The position numbers were made by a program, and so were the translations under genes. 64,000 nucleotides of DNA from Massariosphaeria phaeospora (Eukaryota; Ascomycota; Dothideomycetes; Pleosporales), in contig JAADJZ010000020.1 in assembly GCA_011032825.1 (NCBI GenBank), forward strand, positions 434,001-498,000, read 5' to 3'. Below the pieces are notes generated by a model, which made no database searches, was not told the origin of the DNA, and worked only from the letters and a program-made list of their open reading frames with translations. Below are positions 33,864 to 44,308 of this stretch, piece after piece. Positions within the stretch are counted from its first letter, which is position 1, and every line of letters starts with the position of its first letter.

Positions 33864-33875
33864 TAGATTACGTTA

Positions 33876-34240
33876 CTATATTATTATTCTAAACGCAGCT
33901 GCAAATACTTGCTAAAGCTTTTGTTTAAGCTTTTTTCTTTTCTAGCTTCGTACGCGTGTTAGTACTTTAATATATAGTATAAATAAGAATATTTTAGAAT
34001 ATAAAAGTTTATTATAGTAGAATTCTACTAGATACTAGGTATAGAGCTTAAGCGAGCTTTTTATCTTTAAACTTTAAAAACTCTAGTAGTACTTAGCCTA
34101 TTTAGGTAATTTTTAGTAGATTTTAAAGTTCTAGCTTAGAGCTTTAAAACAGTGTATAAATTATTCTAATAGGCCTACTATTAAAAAAGGTATTAAGGTT
34201 ATAATATTAGATAATTTGCTTGGCAAAAGTGTCCCGCGAA
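33876..34240. other. AT-rich RIP sequence right of element 1
   Basis: 365 bp of AT-rich DNA continuing the sequence interrupted at 29918. No protein motif was assigned. Confidence 0.4.
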
Positions 34241-34632
34241 TACGCTGGCGAATGGGTAGGAGGTACCCATCGATGGGTATAGGTTGGGTTATGGGTCGCA
34301 CAGACCTTGGGTTAAGGTTGGGTTAGAGTTAACCTAGCGTGGGTAGGGGTTGGGTTAGGGTGGTCAAAGCTCTGGGTTGGGGGTTAGGTTAGGGTTACCT
34401 AAATAGTTAAGAAACTGTGATAAGTAAATGTGATAAATATACATAGAAAACTTAATATTAATATAGGTTGTAAATATTATGTAAGACCCAACCACAACCC
34501 TAAGCTTTGACCACTCTAACCCAACCTCTACCCAAGCTGCTTAGTAACTAGCGCGGGTTAAGGCTAGGGTTGGGTTGAGGTCTGACGTAAGCTAACCCAA
34601 CCCTAACCCAACCTCTACCCATTTACCAGCCT
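34241..34632. repeat. Fold-back repeat, better preserved copy B
   Basis: 392 bp starting tacgctggcgaatgggt. It has internal inverted arms at 34341-34371 and 34503-34533 (31 bp, two mismatches) around an AT-rich loop, and many strings of the kind GGTTGGGTTAGGGT on one side and AACCCTAACCCAACC on the other. They resemble TTAGGG telomere repeats but are irregular. No coding capacity, so a non-autonomous fold-back or MITE-like element is likely. Confidence 0.8.
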
Positions 34633-35076
34633 ACCCGCGAACTCGTGTGGCCCGACTACCCGTGAGGTACGTTACTTATTTACTACTCTAATTGCTAGCG
34701 TACTACCTATCTGTGTTGAGTTGCTATTTTGTGACAACCTCTACCTGGTATGATTGGTCGAATGACTCAGCTAAGTTCCGTTATCCATCAATCTTGGAAC
34801 TGTCCATCACTCTTCCAACAACCATTACCAACGTCCATTATCAATGCTCACTCATCAAGCTTACATATATTAATCCGAGATCACACGATTCTATCTTCTT
34901 AAGTTACTAAAAACTTCTATACTGTCAAGAGGATTGCGAAATGTTTAGCTTCATCAGAAACGAACTCTGCCAGAGAGGTGGTCAAAATCAACTTATGGCC
35001 ATATTACATACATAAACACATTCCGATAAAAGGGCTGCTCTTCGGATCCCTTCCCAACGACCGTTACCACCAAGAC
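34633..35076. other. Right edge of the transposon block
   Basis: 34636-34672 (..CCCGTGAGGTACGTTA) is the complement of a TAACGTACCTCACGG end that resembles the RIP-mutated end at 21020, so it is probably a terminal repeat of that family. After about 34690 composition is normal and no gene is seen until the PhyH gene. Confidence 0.4.
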
Positions 35077-36060
35077 TTACCAAAACTCCGGCTCGCCCAC
35101 CTCAACTTCGGGATTCATAATCTTTACTGGCTCCTCCATATCGACCCAACCCATGTAGGGCTTACTCGCTCCGAAACCGGCAAATCTCTGGAGCGCCAGT
35201 GGAAGCTCCCTGATCTTATTGAGACCGTTTGCTAGGTACTGATTTTGTTCTTGACGCAAGTAACCTCGCGTCGCACAGGCCGCATACACGAGCCTTTCCT
35301 CGTCTCTCGTAATATTCGATCCAGCGCCGTGGTACACTCCACCAAGCATCAAGAAAGCATCGCCCGGTGACATCTCGGCGCGAGAGAACTTCTCTGGACT
35401 CGTCTCGTACGATGGTGGTGGGGAAGTAAAGTCCCATAAATGGCTTCCAGGAACAATACGCGTTGCACCGTTCTGCTTGGTGCATTTCTTGCCGGCGACG
35501 AAGAGACACAGCATCGTATCTCGGCCAAGGTGGTGTTTGGCTGAAGCTAGATGTTGTGTGTGGTAGATATCATCGTCACGATGCAGGCCTTGAGCCTTCG
35601 TTCCAGGACCGACCGAGAAAGCGACGGTTGTGCTGAGTTGTGGCAAGCTGACACTGGTCCGCGCTTCATCACCGTACTTTTGTCAATTAGCAAATGCCAC
35701 CTCAACGACCAAAGAACAGCCACTTACCCAGGAATTCGACAGCTTGCTTTTGAGGAAGTGTTCACACACCCGATGCCATATCTTGTTATTTGCCACTGAC
35801 AGAGCGTAGGTGCGAGACTTGCTCAAGAGGCCAGTTATCATCTTTGTCGATGACGGAACGAAGTCTTCACACTTCGAGTCAGCGTTTCTAGTCGCCTCGA
35901 TATATGGTCGAATCTCGTCTTCTATCGAATCAAGTGTTTGTTGTCGATACATGCCGCGGACGATGCATCCCCCAGACACCTTCAAGCTCACCGCTGATAT
36001 GTTTGCCAGCAGCTTTTCGCTGATGAACTGCTCGCTGGCTTCGGCGAAATTGGTTGGGCC
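35077..36060 (-). CDS. Phytanoyl-CoA dioxygenase (PhyH) family protein, 5' end unresolved
   Basis: Fe(II)/2-oxoglutarate oxygenase fold. Exon B 35676-35077 and the exon upstream of 35728 are joined by a 51-bp intron (35727-35677, gtaagt..aag). The metal site is His-x-Asp in 'GLHRDDDIYHT' plus the distal His of 'LGGVYHGAGSN'. 'DAFLMLGG' and 'ATRIVPGSHLWDF' are typical for fungal PhyH proteins of secondary metabolism. The frame is conserved-looking up to about 36051 ('NFAEASEQFISEKLLANI') and open to 36182, but contains no ATG before 'GMYRQQ'. Either a short first exon was missed, the start was lost, or translation begins later. It lies beside the transposon block. Substrate unknown. Confidence 0.75.
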
Positions 36061-36182
36061 GTTGGCTGCGGGTGGGCTTCGGGAGCGTTTTGGGTGGAGC
36101 GGAACTACGCTCGCTCTGGGGCTGATGTGTCTCTCGGGTGCCGTGCCATGCGTGGCAGATGCAGTAGGTCTTTGTGAACCTT

Positions 36183-36779
36183 AACTAATCCTCCTGAGTA
36201 TTGCTAGTAATGCATACATCGTCCAGACCGAATAAACACCCGACTCGCATCTTCAATCAATTTTAAACGTATACGACACCGTCATACGTGACACGTTGAG
36301 TAGATGGATGTATAGCCACGCGTATCCTCCTCACTTTTCGCTGATGTTTCCACGTTATCCGATTGGAGCCGATATCTAAGTGAAATCGAAAATCGTAACT
36401 TGAGCGTGTTCAGGGAGGACATTACTGTGTGGTGCTTGGTCTATTCTTTTGCAGCTTGTTAATTATCTTTTGTGCTGTCAATACCTAGGCGATGTACCAG
36501 GTTTCCTTCCTATCCTACATACCACTGGTTATGCGTCTTCGGGAACCTAATTCGCCCACTCAAAACTCTTCTCTGCATGTCAGATGCGATGGAGTTTTTT
36601 AAGACTAGGGAAGCCTTTTGACGATTGCCCGGAAGTTTCGCATCGTACCACGGTACCACTCGCAACTTCCGTATGACTCATCTATTCCACCACCTTTATA
36701 TATTTATTCTGGCCCTCCCCTTTCCTTCGCCATTTGACCTTCCCACGTACGGTTCACAATCTATTACGCTACTAGGACG
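36183..36779. promoter_or_regulatory. Divergent promoter region with TATA box
   Basis: About 600 bp between divergent genes. TATATA at 36697-36702, about 78 bp before the next ATG, is a plausible TATA box for the + strand gene. Confidence 0.45.
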
Positions 36780-37733
36780 ATGGAATTCCTCAATGCCCTA
36801 GAAGACCTGGCGCTGCAGAGCAGCACACCAAGCGACGATTACGCGATCGAAGATGTTTCTCGCTGGGCAAAGTTGTTTCACCTTACCCACGCACAAGCTG
36901 CGGCAGCTATTGAGGCGCACCTCATGGATCTCTCGAAGCTCACGATCTCCGACCAGTATTGGGACATGATCCGCCAGGATATGGAAAGCCAGGGTCACGA
37001 TAGGATGAGCTATACATACGAGCTCGCGCAAAAACAACGCCCTGTAACTCAACCACCGACTCCCTCATCCCCCCGACCCAAATCTCGCAAGAGATATCTC
37101 TTCAAGCTGGCATATCCGCTTGATTCCGCAAAGAAGCTACAGGATCTCGCCTCATTGCCCGAAACACCTGAAGTACTGGACGATGAAGAGGACACCGAGT
37201 CCCGATTCGTGGTAGTGGACGATGCAACCCGCGCAACAATCGAGGCCCATATGCGTGGATTCAGTCCAATTTTCACATCGCTGCGCACACCTGCCGACAA
37301 AAACTTATCCCGCACCTCCCTCGCGCCTACCCTCGGCATCGACCCCACTATACCGCAGCACCGCGTTGACACGTCTCCATCTCCCGCGCAAGACGAATAT
37401 CCCGTGCTCTACTTCTTCTACGGCACGCTCGCGGAGCCGGAGCGCCTTGTCCGCGAGCTCGGCCTCGACGAATTACCTACGCTTGCGCCGGCGGAAATAC
37501 GGCGTGGGAGGATGAGGATGGCGGGGAAGTACCGGGCGTTGGTTGATGGGGACGAGAAGGATGTGGTGCAGGGTGCGATGTATGTTGTTGGGTGCAGGGA
37601 GCATGAGGATGTGTTGAGGCATTATGAGAGCGACTTGTATGAGGTGGTGAGGTGTGATATATTTGGCGAGAAGGGAGAGATGGTTAAGGGCTTGACGTTT
37701 AGGTTTGCTGGGGATGCGGCGATGTTGAAGTGA
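36780..37733 (+). CDS. AIG2-like / gamma-glutamyl cyclotransferase-fold protein
   Basis: Single exon, 317 aa. Residues 1-100 are helical without a known domain. Residues about 205-310 form an AIG2/GGCT-like domain: 'LYFFYGTLAEPERL' (the Y-G-T-L loop that binds the gamma-glutamyl or pyroglutamate moiety), 'AGKYRALVDGDEKDVVQGAM', 'LRHYESDLYEVVRCDI'. The Glu in 'YESDLYEV' sits where GGCT enzymes carry the catalytic Glu. Substrate is not predictable; many fungal members are uncharacterised. It converges with the NmrA-like gene. Confidence 0.85.
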   Translation: MEFLNALEDLALQSSTPSDDYAIEDVSRWAKLFHLTHAQAAAAIEAHLMDLSKLTISDQYWDMIRQDMESQGHDRMSYTYELAQKQRPVTQPPTPSSPRPKSRKRYLFKLAYPLDSAKKLQDLASLPETPEVLDDEEDTESRFVVVDDATRATIEAHMRGFSPIFTSLRTPADKNLSRTSLAPTLGIDPTIPQHRVDTSPSPAQDEYPVLYFFYGTLAEPERLVRELGLDELPTLAPAEIRRGRMRMAGKYRALVDGDEKDVVQGAMYVVGCREHEDVLRHYESDLYEVVRCDIFGEKGEMVKGLTFRFAGDAAMLK

Positions 37734-37983
37734 AGGTACTTGGGGTCTAAGATCAACGGCTGTACAGTACGCTGGCATTTGGGATCAGCTGGATATGCAT
37801 CTTTCACGAAGAGATTTGACGGATGAAGGAGGAGCAATAGGGGAGTTCCATCACGACGCGGCGAACACTTGTCAATTTTTTCTCTTACGATGCTAGACCT
37901 GCGATACCCATCCCCTACTCTCTTGTCTCAACAATAAAGTTGACATAAGTCCATCAAAGACACTCCCAATTCGGGCCCGATCT

Positions 37984-39103
37984 TCAAATCTCACACGCCT
38001 CAATCCTGAACATTCCCTCTACGATCGGAGAATCCTGTCCCCACTTCTCAAGCGCGTCCCTCACCGCCTCCTCCACACTCACCACCTCCACTCCCACCGT
38101 CTCATTTTCCACCAAATGACTAAAGTCACTTCCACTGTCCACTTCATAGAACTGACCGCCTACTCCCAACCCCTTCATTGCCTTGGCTACCTCGCCTCTC
38201 TCCAGCGCAATGCGAGAATGCTTGACGATTTTTGCGACATCGACGTTTTCGACTGAGAACTTGGTGTCGAGGACGGATTCCAGACTTGCCAGGATGGCGG
38301 ATTGCGTGAGATTGGCGACCGTGCTGATGTGGATGGGGCGGTTGGTTACGGGGCCCGGGTTGCGGAGCATGTTCGCAGTCGCGAGGGCCATAGTTGGGAG
38401 GGGCGTCCAGCACATTTTGTTGAGGCCGGTGCCATAGATGCGAGCGCGTTTATTGGGGATATCGAAGCCGGCGGGGCCTTGCATGAGCCCTGATGCTGCT
38501 ATCAGCTTACTGTTCTCGAGAGCATCATTTTCTACCGGAAAGACGACAGCGATAGCTTCGAGAGGAGTACTTACACAGATCGAAGAACGGACCTCCGTTC
38601 AGGGACGTCCACTGCATTTTGCCCTCCTTACTCAGCTCCTTCAGGTACTCTCGCACCCTGAGCTTCGATCCGACTGCGGCTTCGGGCATGCGTCGAAACT
38701 GCTCTTTCTCGATGTTGCCCACGAATTCATCTGCGAAGAAAAATTTCACTCCCGCTGCGACGGCGGCATCGACGATGATCTTCATGGGCTCGAATTGCGT
38801 GGCTCCGGCGGTGATGCAGTTGATGATTGCATCTTGGCCGGCGAAGGCCTCCGTGAGAGAAGACAGAGAGCTGTAGTCTACTGACTTGACTGCAATGTTG
38901 GATCCTGCCGGGGCGGTGTAGGTCGACATTTCACGGGAAATCCCGGTTATGGTGAAGCGGGAGCTGTCTTTCAGAAGCTCGTTGACGATGGCGCTGCCGA
39001 GGGTTCCGCGAGCCTATGATGTTTGATTTAGTACCGGTCGATATTGAAGTCATTGCCAGGGAAGACAGCATACCCCGAGTATAGCAATGTTCTTGAGTTC
39101 CAT
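37984..39103 (-). CDS. NmrA-like / isoflavone-reductase-like NAD(P)-binding protein
   Basis: 324 aa from three exons: 39103-39074, 39013-38575 and 38489-37984 (introns 60 and 85 bp). The N-terminal Rossmann motif GARGTLGS spans the first intron ('NIAILG' plus 'ARGTLGSAIVNELL'). 'QDAIINCITAGATQFEPMKI', 'FFADEFVGN' and 'LNGGPFFD' follow in the order of atypical short-chain dehydrogenases of the NmrA/PCBER group. The catalytic Lys seen in PCBER is not evident at the usual place, so it may be a redox sensor or an enzyme. It converges with the AIG2-like gene; AATAAA at 37933-37938 lies in the shared 3' region. Confidence 0.86.
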
Positions 39104-40184
39104 GGTTTAGGCTGAGAAGTGATTTCTTAGAGCTGAAGGAAAAATAGAGGATGTTGCAACGCTATTGGTAGGAATTAAGATTGGAAAGAGTCAATGGGAG
39201 TGATTGTAGGGAGTTCGTTGATATGCTTGAGATGCCTGGAGATAAACAGAAAGAGAATGCTGCCACGAAGGTCCGTATATATACTCAACCGAACTAGTCG
39301 AAGACCATCTTCCTAGGCTGTTTCGTGACTCATATCGTTTCCGTATACTCCGTAGCAAAGGCAGAAATAGGCACCAGGGTCGAGTCTCAGAACTGATGCC
39401 TTATTCAGGGGTTATCGTAGAGGATCTGTGCCTAGCAGAGGAAAGTTAGGCGCACGGACATGCCGGACAAACCCTGAACCAGAAATTAGAGCGAACTACC
39501 CACTTAGCTCACGCTTAACATAATGGTATAATGTCTGCTAAGATTTGGGGGAAAGTTGGGTGCACGGTGGCGGGAGATAGCGTATATGTCGCACTAAACC
39601 TTAAACGGAAATTGAAGCGAACCATCCACTCAGCTCACGTTGAAAACGGAAGAGGCTCAAGGCGCATTGAGTTCGCAAATGCTTTCATGTCGGGGCTATC
39701 GTAAGGATCACAAACACTGTTGTCAGATGTCGGAATCTTCCATGGTGGATTCATCGAGAGCACGTGCATTTGACTCAGTAGTAGGTACCCCGCATGCCAT
39801 CTCGACAGACGGAAGACCCTTGCAACTCCCATTCCGAGGTTCCGACGCAGATTTCAAGCCGCACAACGAGCTCTATCGTTAGACGGTGGGCTCTGGTACC
39901 AGTCAAACCGTTTGTGCCGGCAGGAAGACTGGACTACGATTAATGACGGCGATCAATCTGAACACATAACACTGCCACTTCAGCGTGTATTCAACACTGT
40001 GACGGCCTAGGCGGACCGACCGTCAATGCTTGGTTCGAGCTATACCGGAAATAAAAACCCCCACTTACTGACCCTGTTGCGTCATCAAGACTAAATAAAT
40101 GATGCAAACTGTCATGACTCCACGCAACAATAAGTCAAAACGACACCCACCCGCCGATTCTCGCGACCGCCCGTATACGACGCA
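39104..40184. other. Intergenic region with imperfect direct repeat
   Basis: 1.08 kb without a gene. Two diverged copies of about 85-100 bp lie at 39432-39515 and 39547-39645 (both with a gaaagttggg/gaaagttagg head, an aaattagagcgaac/aaattgaagcgaac core and an agctcacg end). Also ggggttatcgtag near 39408 and ggggctatcgtaa near 39694. Possibly an old duplicated mobile fragment or regulatory repeats. Confidence 0.5.
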
Positions 40185-41283
40185 ATGACGCAACGAGCAG
40201 CACTACTCATTGGTGTGCTCACCCACACAGAAAAAGAGTGGCAGGAATGCGATAAGTTTACTTCAAAGCTACACCATTATCCCGAAGGCTTGAGGGAGGA
40301 CTTTCTCTCGAAATGCAGAAAGGGCGACTTCGACGGCGTGTATGCCATGTACCGGAGCAATGATTCGAACAGCATAACCGGCAACTTCAACGAAGAGCTC
40401 CTCGATGCCCTTCCCAAGTCGCTGAAATTCATCTGCCACAATGGGGCAGGATATGACAACATCGACATACCAGCTTGCACAAAGAGGGGCATATCAGTGT
40501 CAAGCACGCCCATCGCCGTGAACAACGCCACAGCAGATGTAGCGCTGCTTCTCATGCTTGGAGCGCTTCGAAACGTTACACAGGCTTTCCAGGCCGTCAG
40601 GCAAGGTGCGTACATGTGTCGTATGATAATGGGCATTGATTATTGATTGACTTGATAGGCAAATGGCGAGGAAACTTCTCACTCGGCCACGACCCGAAAG
40701 ACAAAGTCCTCGGTATCCTCGGCATGGGCGGGATTGGCTCAGCAGTGGCACATCGCGCAAAGGCGTTCGGCATGAAGATCCAATACCATAATCGCCATCA
40801 GTTACCAGCGAGTGAGGAAGAGGGTGCCAAATACGTGAGCTTCGACGAACTGCTGAAGACGTCAGACGTCTTGAGTCTCAATCTGGCGCTCAATCCTTCC
40901 ACAAGGCATATCATCGCGAAGCCACAGTTCGACCAGATGAAAGACGGCATCATAATCGTCAATACTGCTCGTGGGCCGATAATGGACGAAGCTGCGTTGG
41001 TGGACGCCCTGAAGAGCGGGAAGGTGTGGACGGCTGGATTGGACGTTTTCGAGGAGGAGCCGAAGATTCACCCGGGGCTTCTGGAGGCGGAGAATGTCGT
41101 TCTGCTGCCCCATATCGGAACAGCGACTGTCGAGACACAGGTAAGTTAGCTGCCTCATGGGGTTCACCAAAGCCTCGCTGACCCAAGAAATAGCGCGATA
41201 TGGAGCAGCTCGTACTGGATAACCTGAAGTCGGCCATCAAGGAAGATAAGCTGATAACGCAGGTGCCGGAGCAGAAGAAATAA
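40185..41283 (+). CDS. D-isomer-specific 2-hydroxyacid dehydrogenase
   Basis: 330-aa cytosolic NAD(P)H-dependent reductase of 2-oxo acids (glyoxylate/hydroxypyruvate type likely). Exons 40185-40605, 40659-41140 and 41194-41283. The nucleotide-binding motif is 'GILGMGGIGSAVAHRAKAFG'. The catalytic trio is visible: Arg in 'NTARGPIMDEAAL', Glu in 'GLDVFEEEP' and His in 'LLPHIGTAT'. 'ICHNGAGYDNIDI' and 'STPIAVNNATAD' of the substrate domain are kept. The residue after the second strand ('IQYHNRHQ') is consistent with NADPH use, as in glyoxylate reductases, but this is inference. Confidence 0.93.
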
Positions 41284-41957
41284 AAGGCGAATATGTGAAT
41301 AGAACAGATTTTCCCGGGGAGTACAGTCAGATTTCGGAAGCATAGGCCAAAGTAAAGAGCGTCGGACAAACCTCCCTGTTAGCGTTTGGCACAGCAAGGA
41401 TCTTTGAAGTGAGTGGCGGCACCCTAGTAATTGGCATGGGATAGAAGAAGGTTGTACAAGCGATAAATATTATATTGATACCTGAGTCTTGTGGGATCAG
41501 AGGGTTGGCGTCTGACGATCGAGCAGGAGCGCGTCGCGTCGGCAACCAGACCACGACGACGCGTCCCGGGTTTCTCATCATGAACTCACAGAAGCCTCTT
41601 CGCGCCACTGTCTTATTTCATCAGCAGCATGCCAAACACGCCATCTGATGGAGTTTGGGGCAAGACGATTCTATTGTGCGTAATTAGCGTCCCAACCCCA
41701 CCCAAGACGAACCTCCGCTACTACCCCACGTCACCTTCGCGAAGAAATCAGCCGAACCGGCATATCGGGCGCACAGCTCCAGAACGAGTATCCGAGTCTT
41801 GTGATTGAAGACATGCATGATCTTAACCTCTTATCTCTCTACTGTGAACTCTTCGACTATTCTTACTTCCACGACTGTTGCAGTGGTCAACTTGTTAACC
41901 CATCTTATCCCGTCTTTCCCAATTAACCCCGCACCCAACCCGCTGGGACTGCAAAAC
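41284..41957. other. Intergenic region before the sugar porter
   Basis: 674 bp. No separate gene. An in-frame ATG at 41817 could extend the next protein by 47 residues of Thr/Ser-rich sequence; I favour 41958 because family members start near 'MANFDLHPIWRDI'. Confidence 0.4.
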
Positions 41958-44308
41958 ATGGCCAATTTTGATCTCCACCCGATCTGGAGAGACATCAAGG
42001 CCTATCGACGGGTCTATGTGTTAACGGCTATCGCCTCTTTTGGCGGAATGGTACGTTCTGACCAAGTCGGTCGCTGTCTGGTTCAGTATGTGCGCTGAAA
42101 TTTACGTGCAGCTTTTCGGGTGGGATACGGGATTGATTGGTAAGGGGATCTCACGCTTTGATACTCGCAGACGAAACATGACAGATTGTGCGACTGGAAA
42201 GCAAGATAGCTGTTCGTCAGGTCGGAGCAGTGTTGGACTTGTTCGAAGTTCGTGTATTGGCTGACTCGATGTTTGGCAGGCGGCGTACTCACTATGGACG
42301 CCTTCCAACACTCGTTCGACTTGGATAAGAATTCGCCACACTTCAGTAGCCTGCAAGGAAACATCGTTTCTGTCCTTCAGGTATGTTGATAGACGAGAGT
42401 AGACTTCTCACACATGTCTGATATCTCTTACACTGTCAAGGGATTGGGTTCAGTCTGTCTTGATCGGCCATGCATTATGTATGGGGTGAGGTCTTGTTTT
42501 CGTGACTGACACAAAGCAGGCAGGCTGTTTCTTTGGCGCTTTATCTTCTTTTTACGTTAGTGATAAACTGTGAGTTACATGTGATCTCACGCCGACACTG
42601 TCCGCATGACCTGACTAATTTCGCGCTCAGCGGACGGAAGTGGGCTTTGATCATTGCAGACATCATCTTCATACTCGGTTCCCTTATCCAGACCTTGTGT
42701 GCCATCAACACCACCAGTCTAACTCAACTATACGTCGGGCGAGTGATCGGAGGATTTGGAGTGGGACTGATCTCTGCAGTCGTCCCAACATACATTGGCG
42801 AGAATGCGAATAAGGAAATCAGGGGCCGCTGCATTGGATGGTAAGCCCAAAAAGGTGAGGAACAGCTATCAGCTAAACGCACTAGCATGCAACTGTTCAA
42901 CGTCACCGGTATCTGCCTTTCGTTCTTCGTCAACTACGGTATGAACATCCAAATCAAGGACTTGAATTCAGCGAAATGGCGTGTCCCCTTCGCCCTTCAA
43001 ATGCTGCCCGGTGTTCTTCTACTGGCCGGCATCGTGTTCCAAAACGAGTCTCCCCGATGGCTGGTCGAAAAGAACCGCTTGAGAGACGCTGCGAAAGCAT
43101 TGGCGACAGTTAGAGGCAAAGCTGTTGACGATGCGACTGTGGTCCAGGAGCTTGACGAGATTGTGACTGACTTTCAAGGGCATGAGAAGCTGTCGCTTAG
43201 GGCCCAGCTAAAGGCAGCCTGTTCGAATAAGCGGATGTTCTATCAATCGTCCTTCGCCGTTATTCTTATGTTCTGGCAGCAAATGACAGGGACGAATTCG
43301 ATAAACTACTACGCACCGCAAATTTTTCAATCTGTTGGTCTCAAAGGGACGTCGTCGGGGCTTTTCGCCACCGGGGTGTACGGAATTGTGAAGATTGTGG
43401 TGACAGCTCTGGGTCTCATGTTCGCAACAGAGCAGATGGGTCGCAAGGTACGTGGAGTTTTATATCAGCGGGCCTGAATCTTCGCATTCCATGGCCTACC
43501 ATTTCTCAATGTGCGTACTGATCTGCCTCTAGTGGTCACTCCTGATAGGATCAGCCGGTCAGGCCTTCGCCATGTTCTATATCGGCGTAAACCAAGCTGT
43601 GAATCCCACCAAGGCGGGAGATTCTCTCACCGGAAACAGCATCTTTGCTATAATCTGCGTGTACCTGTTCGTCGTGTTCTACTCGTTCGGTAAGCCGTGG
43701 CGTTTTGTATGCAGGTCATGGTTAGTCTAACAGCACTCAGGATGGGGACCTATTCCTTTCGTCCTGTCCAGTGAATGCAGCCCAAATCATGGTACGTTCC
43801 TCTTGGTGTGCGCGGGCTGGTGGTGGCTTCACGTCACGCCACCAACCGGTCAGTAGGCGAGTAGATGCTGATATGCCGTGAAACAGTGCGATCTCTTATC
43901 ATGGCTGCGGCTTTGATGACCCAATGGCTTTTCAACTTCATCATCGGTCAGTCTTGGACACCCGTTGCTGCATAACGAACTAACACGGGTGCAGCCAAGA
44001 TTACCCCACTGATGCTGGACGATATCACGTATGGTACCTTCCTGCTGTTCGGGTCTTGCTGCATACTGATGGGCATCTACACGGTGCTGTGTGTGCCCGA
44101 AACTAAGAACGTACCGCTCGAGTCCATGCACCTGCTGTTTGAAGGCAGTATCATCAAAGGCTGCGTGAGAGATATGATACCCCGCTACACTCGGGCAAAG
44201 AAGCTGCAGGACCACCATGCCACCCATGAAGCTGACTCGGACGACGGCGAGCCTGGTGCTGGGCGGAAGGGTGCCAACACCGGTGCCTCGCACATCGAGG
44301 ACGCCTGA
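41958..44308 (+). CDS. MFS sugar porter (hexose/quinate-type), 10 exons
   Basis: 541 aa. Exons: 41958-42050, 42112-42139, 42280-42380, 42520-42569, 42631-42840, 42886-43447, 43533-43689, 43741-43791, 43887-43946 and 43995-44308; all joins keep frame. Twelve-helix sugar transporter family: TM1 'FGGMLFGWDTGLIGG', 'DKLGRKWALI', 'GRVIGGFGVGLISAVVPTYI', 'NESPRWLVEKNR' (PESPRWL motif), 'WQQMTGTNSINYYAPQIF', 'GRKWSLLIGSAGQ', 'GWGPIPFVLSSEC' and 'PETKNVPLE'. The C-terminal tail is Asp/Gly/His-rich. The substrate is probably a hexose or related polyol; the sequence does not decide. Intron density is high compared with its neighbours. Confidence 0.93.

Larger units (their letters stand above)
29919..33873. 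mobile_element. Pogo/Fot1-like DNA transposon 1 (1.85 kb without its nested insertion)
   Basis: The left terminal repeat starts TA|ACGTAATCCACTACC at 29919. The right terminal repeat is split: its inner part is 31723-31757 (..ggtag), its outer tip is 33866-33873 (gattacgt), and TA follows at 33874-33875. Removing 31760-33865 rejoins ..GGTAGTAGATTACGT, the complement of the left end with few changes. Each terminal repeat holds two tandem subunits of the ACC(G/A)AGAGCGACAAA type. TA duplication is at 29917-29918 and 33874-33875. It sits in gypsy-like AT-rich DNA and carries the minus-strand transposase 29987-31687. Confidence 0.88.
20150..34690. mobile_element. RIP-mutated, AT-rich nested transposon block
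   Basis: About 14.5 kb of mostly very AT-rich sequence in which CC and GG are nearly absent (none in 20401-20520, by eye) while TA is abundant. Islands of more normal composition are the GC-richer stretch at about 26.26-26.79 kb, two pogo-like elements at 29.9-33.9 kb and a fold-back repeat at 34.2-34.6 kb. Translation in frames that ignore stops reveals transposase, reverse transcriptase and integrase motifs, listed separately. No intact host gene was seen. Confidence 0.9.

Noticed and set aside
34241..34632. Telomere or CRISPR-like array
   Set aside because: The GGGTTAGGGT words are irregular and inverted within one element, not tandem telomere repeats; no regular spacers as in CRISPR, which fungi lack.
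39990..40060. Possible tRNA because of ggttcgagc
   Set aside because: No acceptor, D or anticodon stems can be drawn around it.
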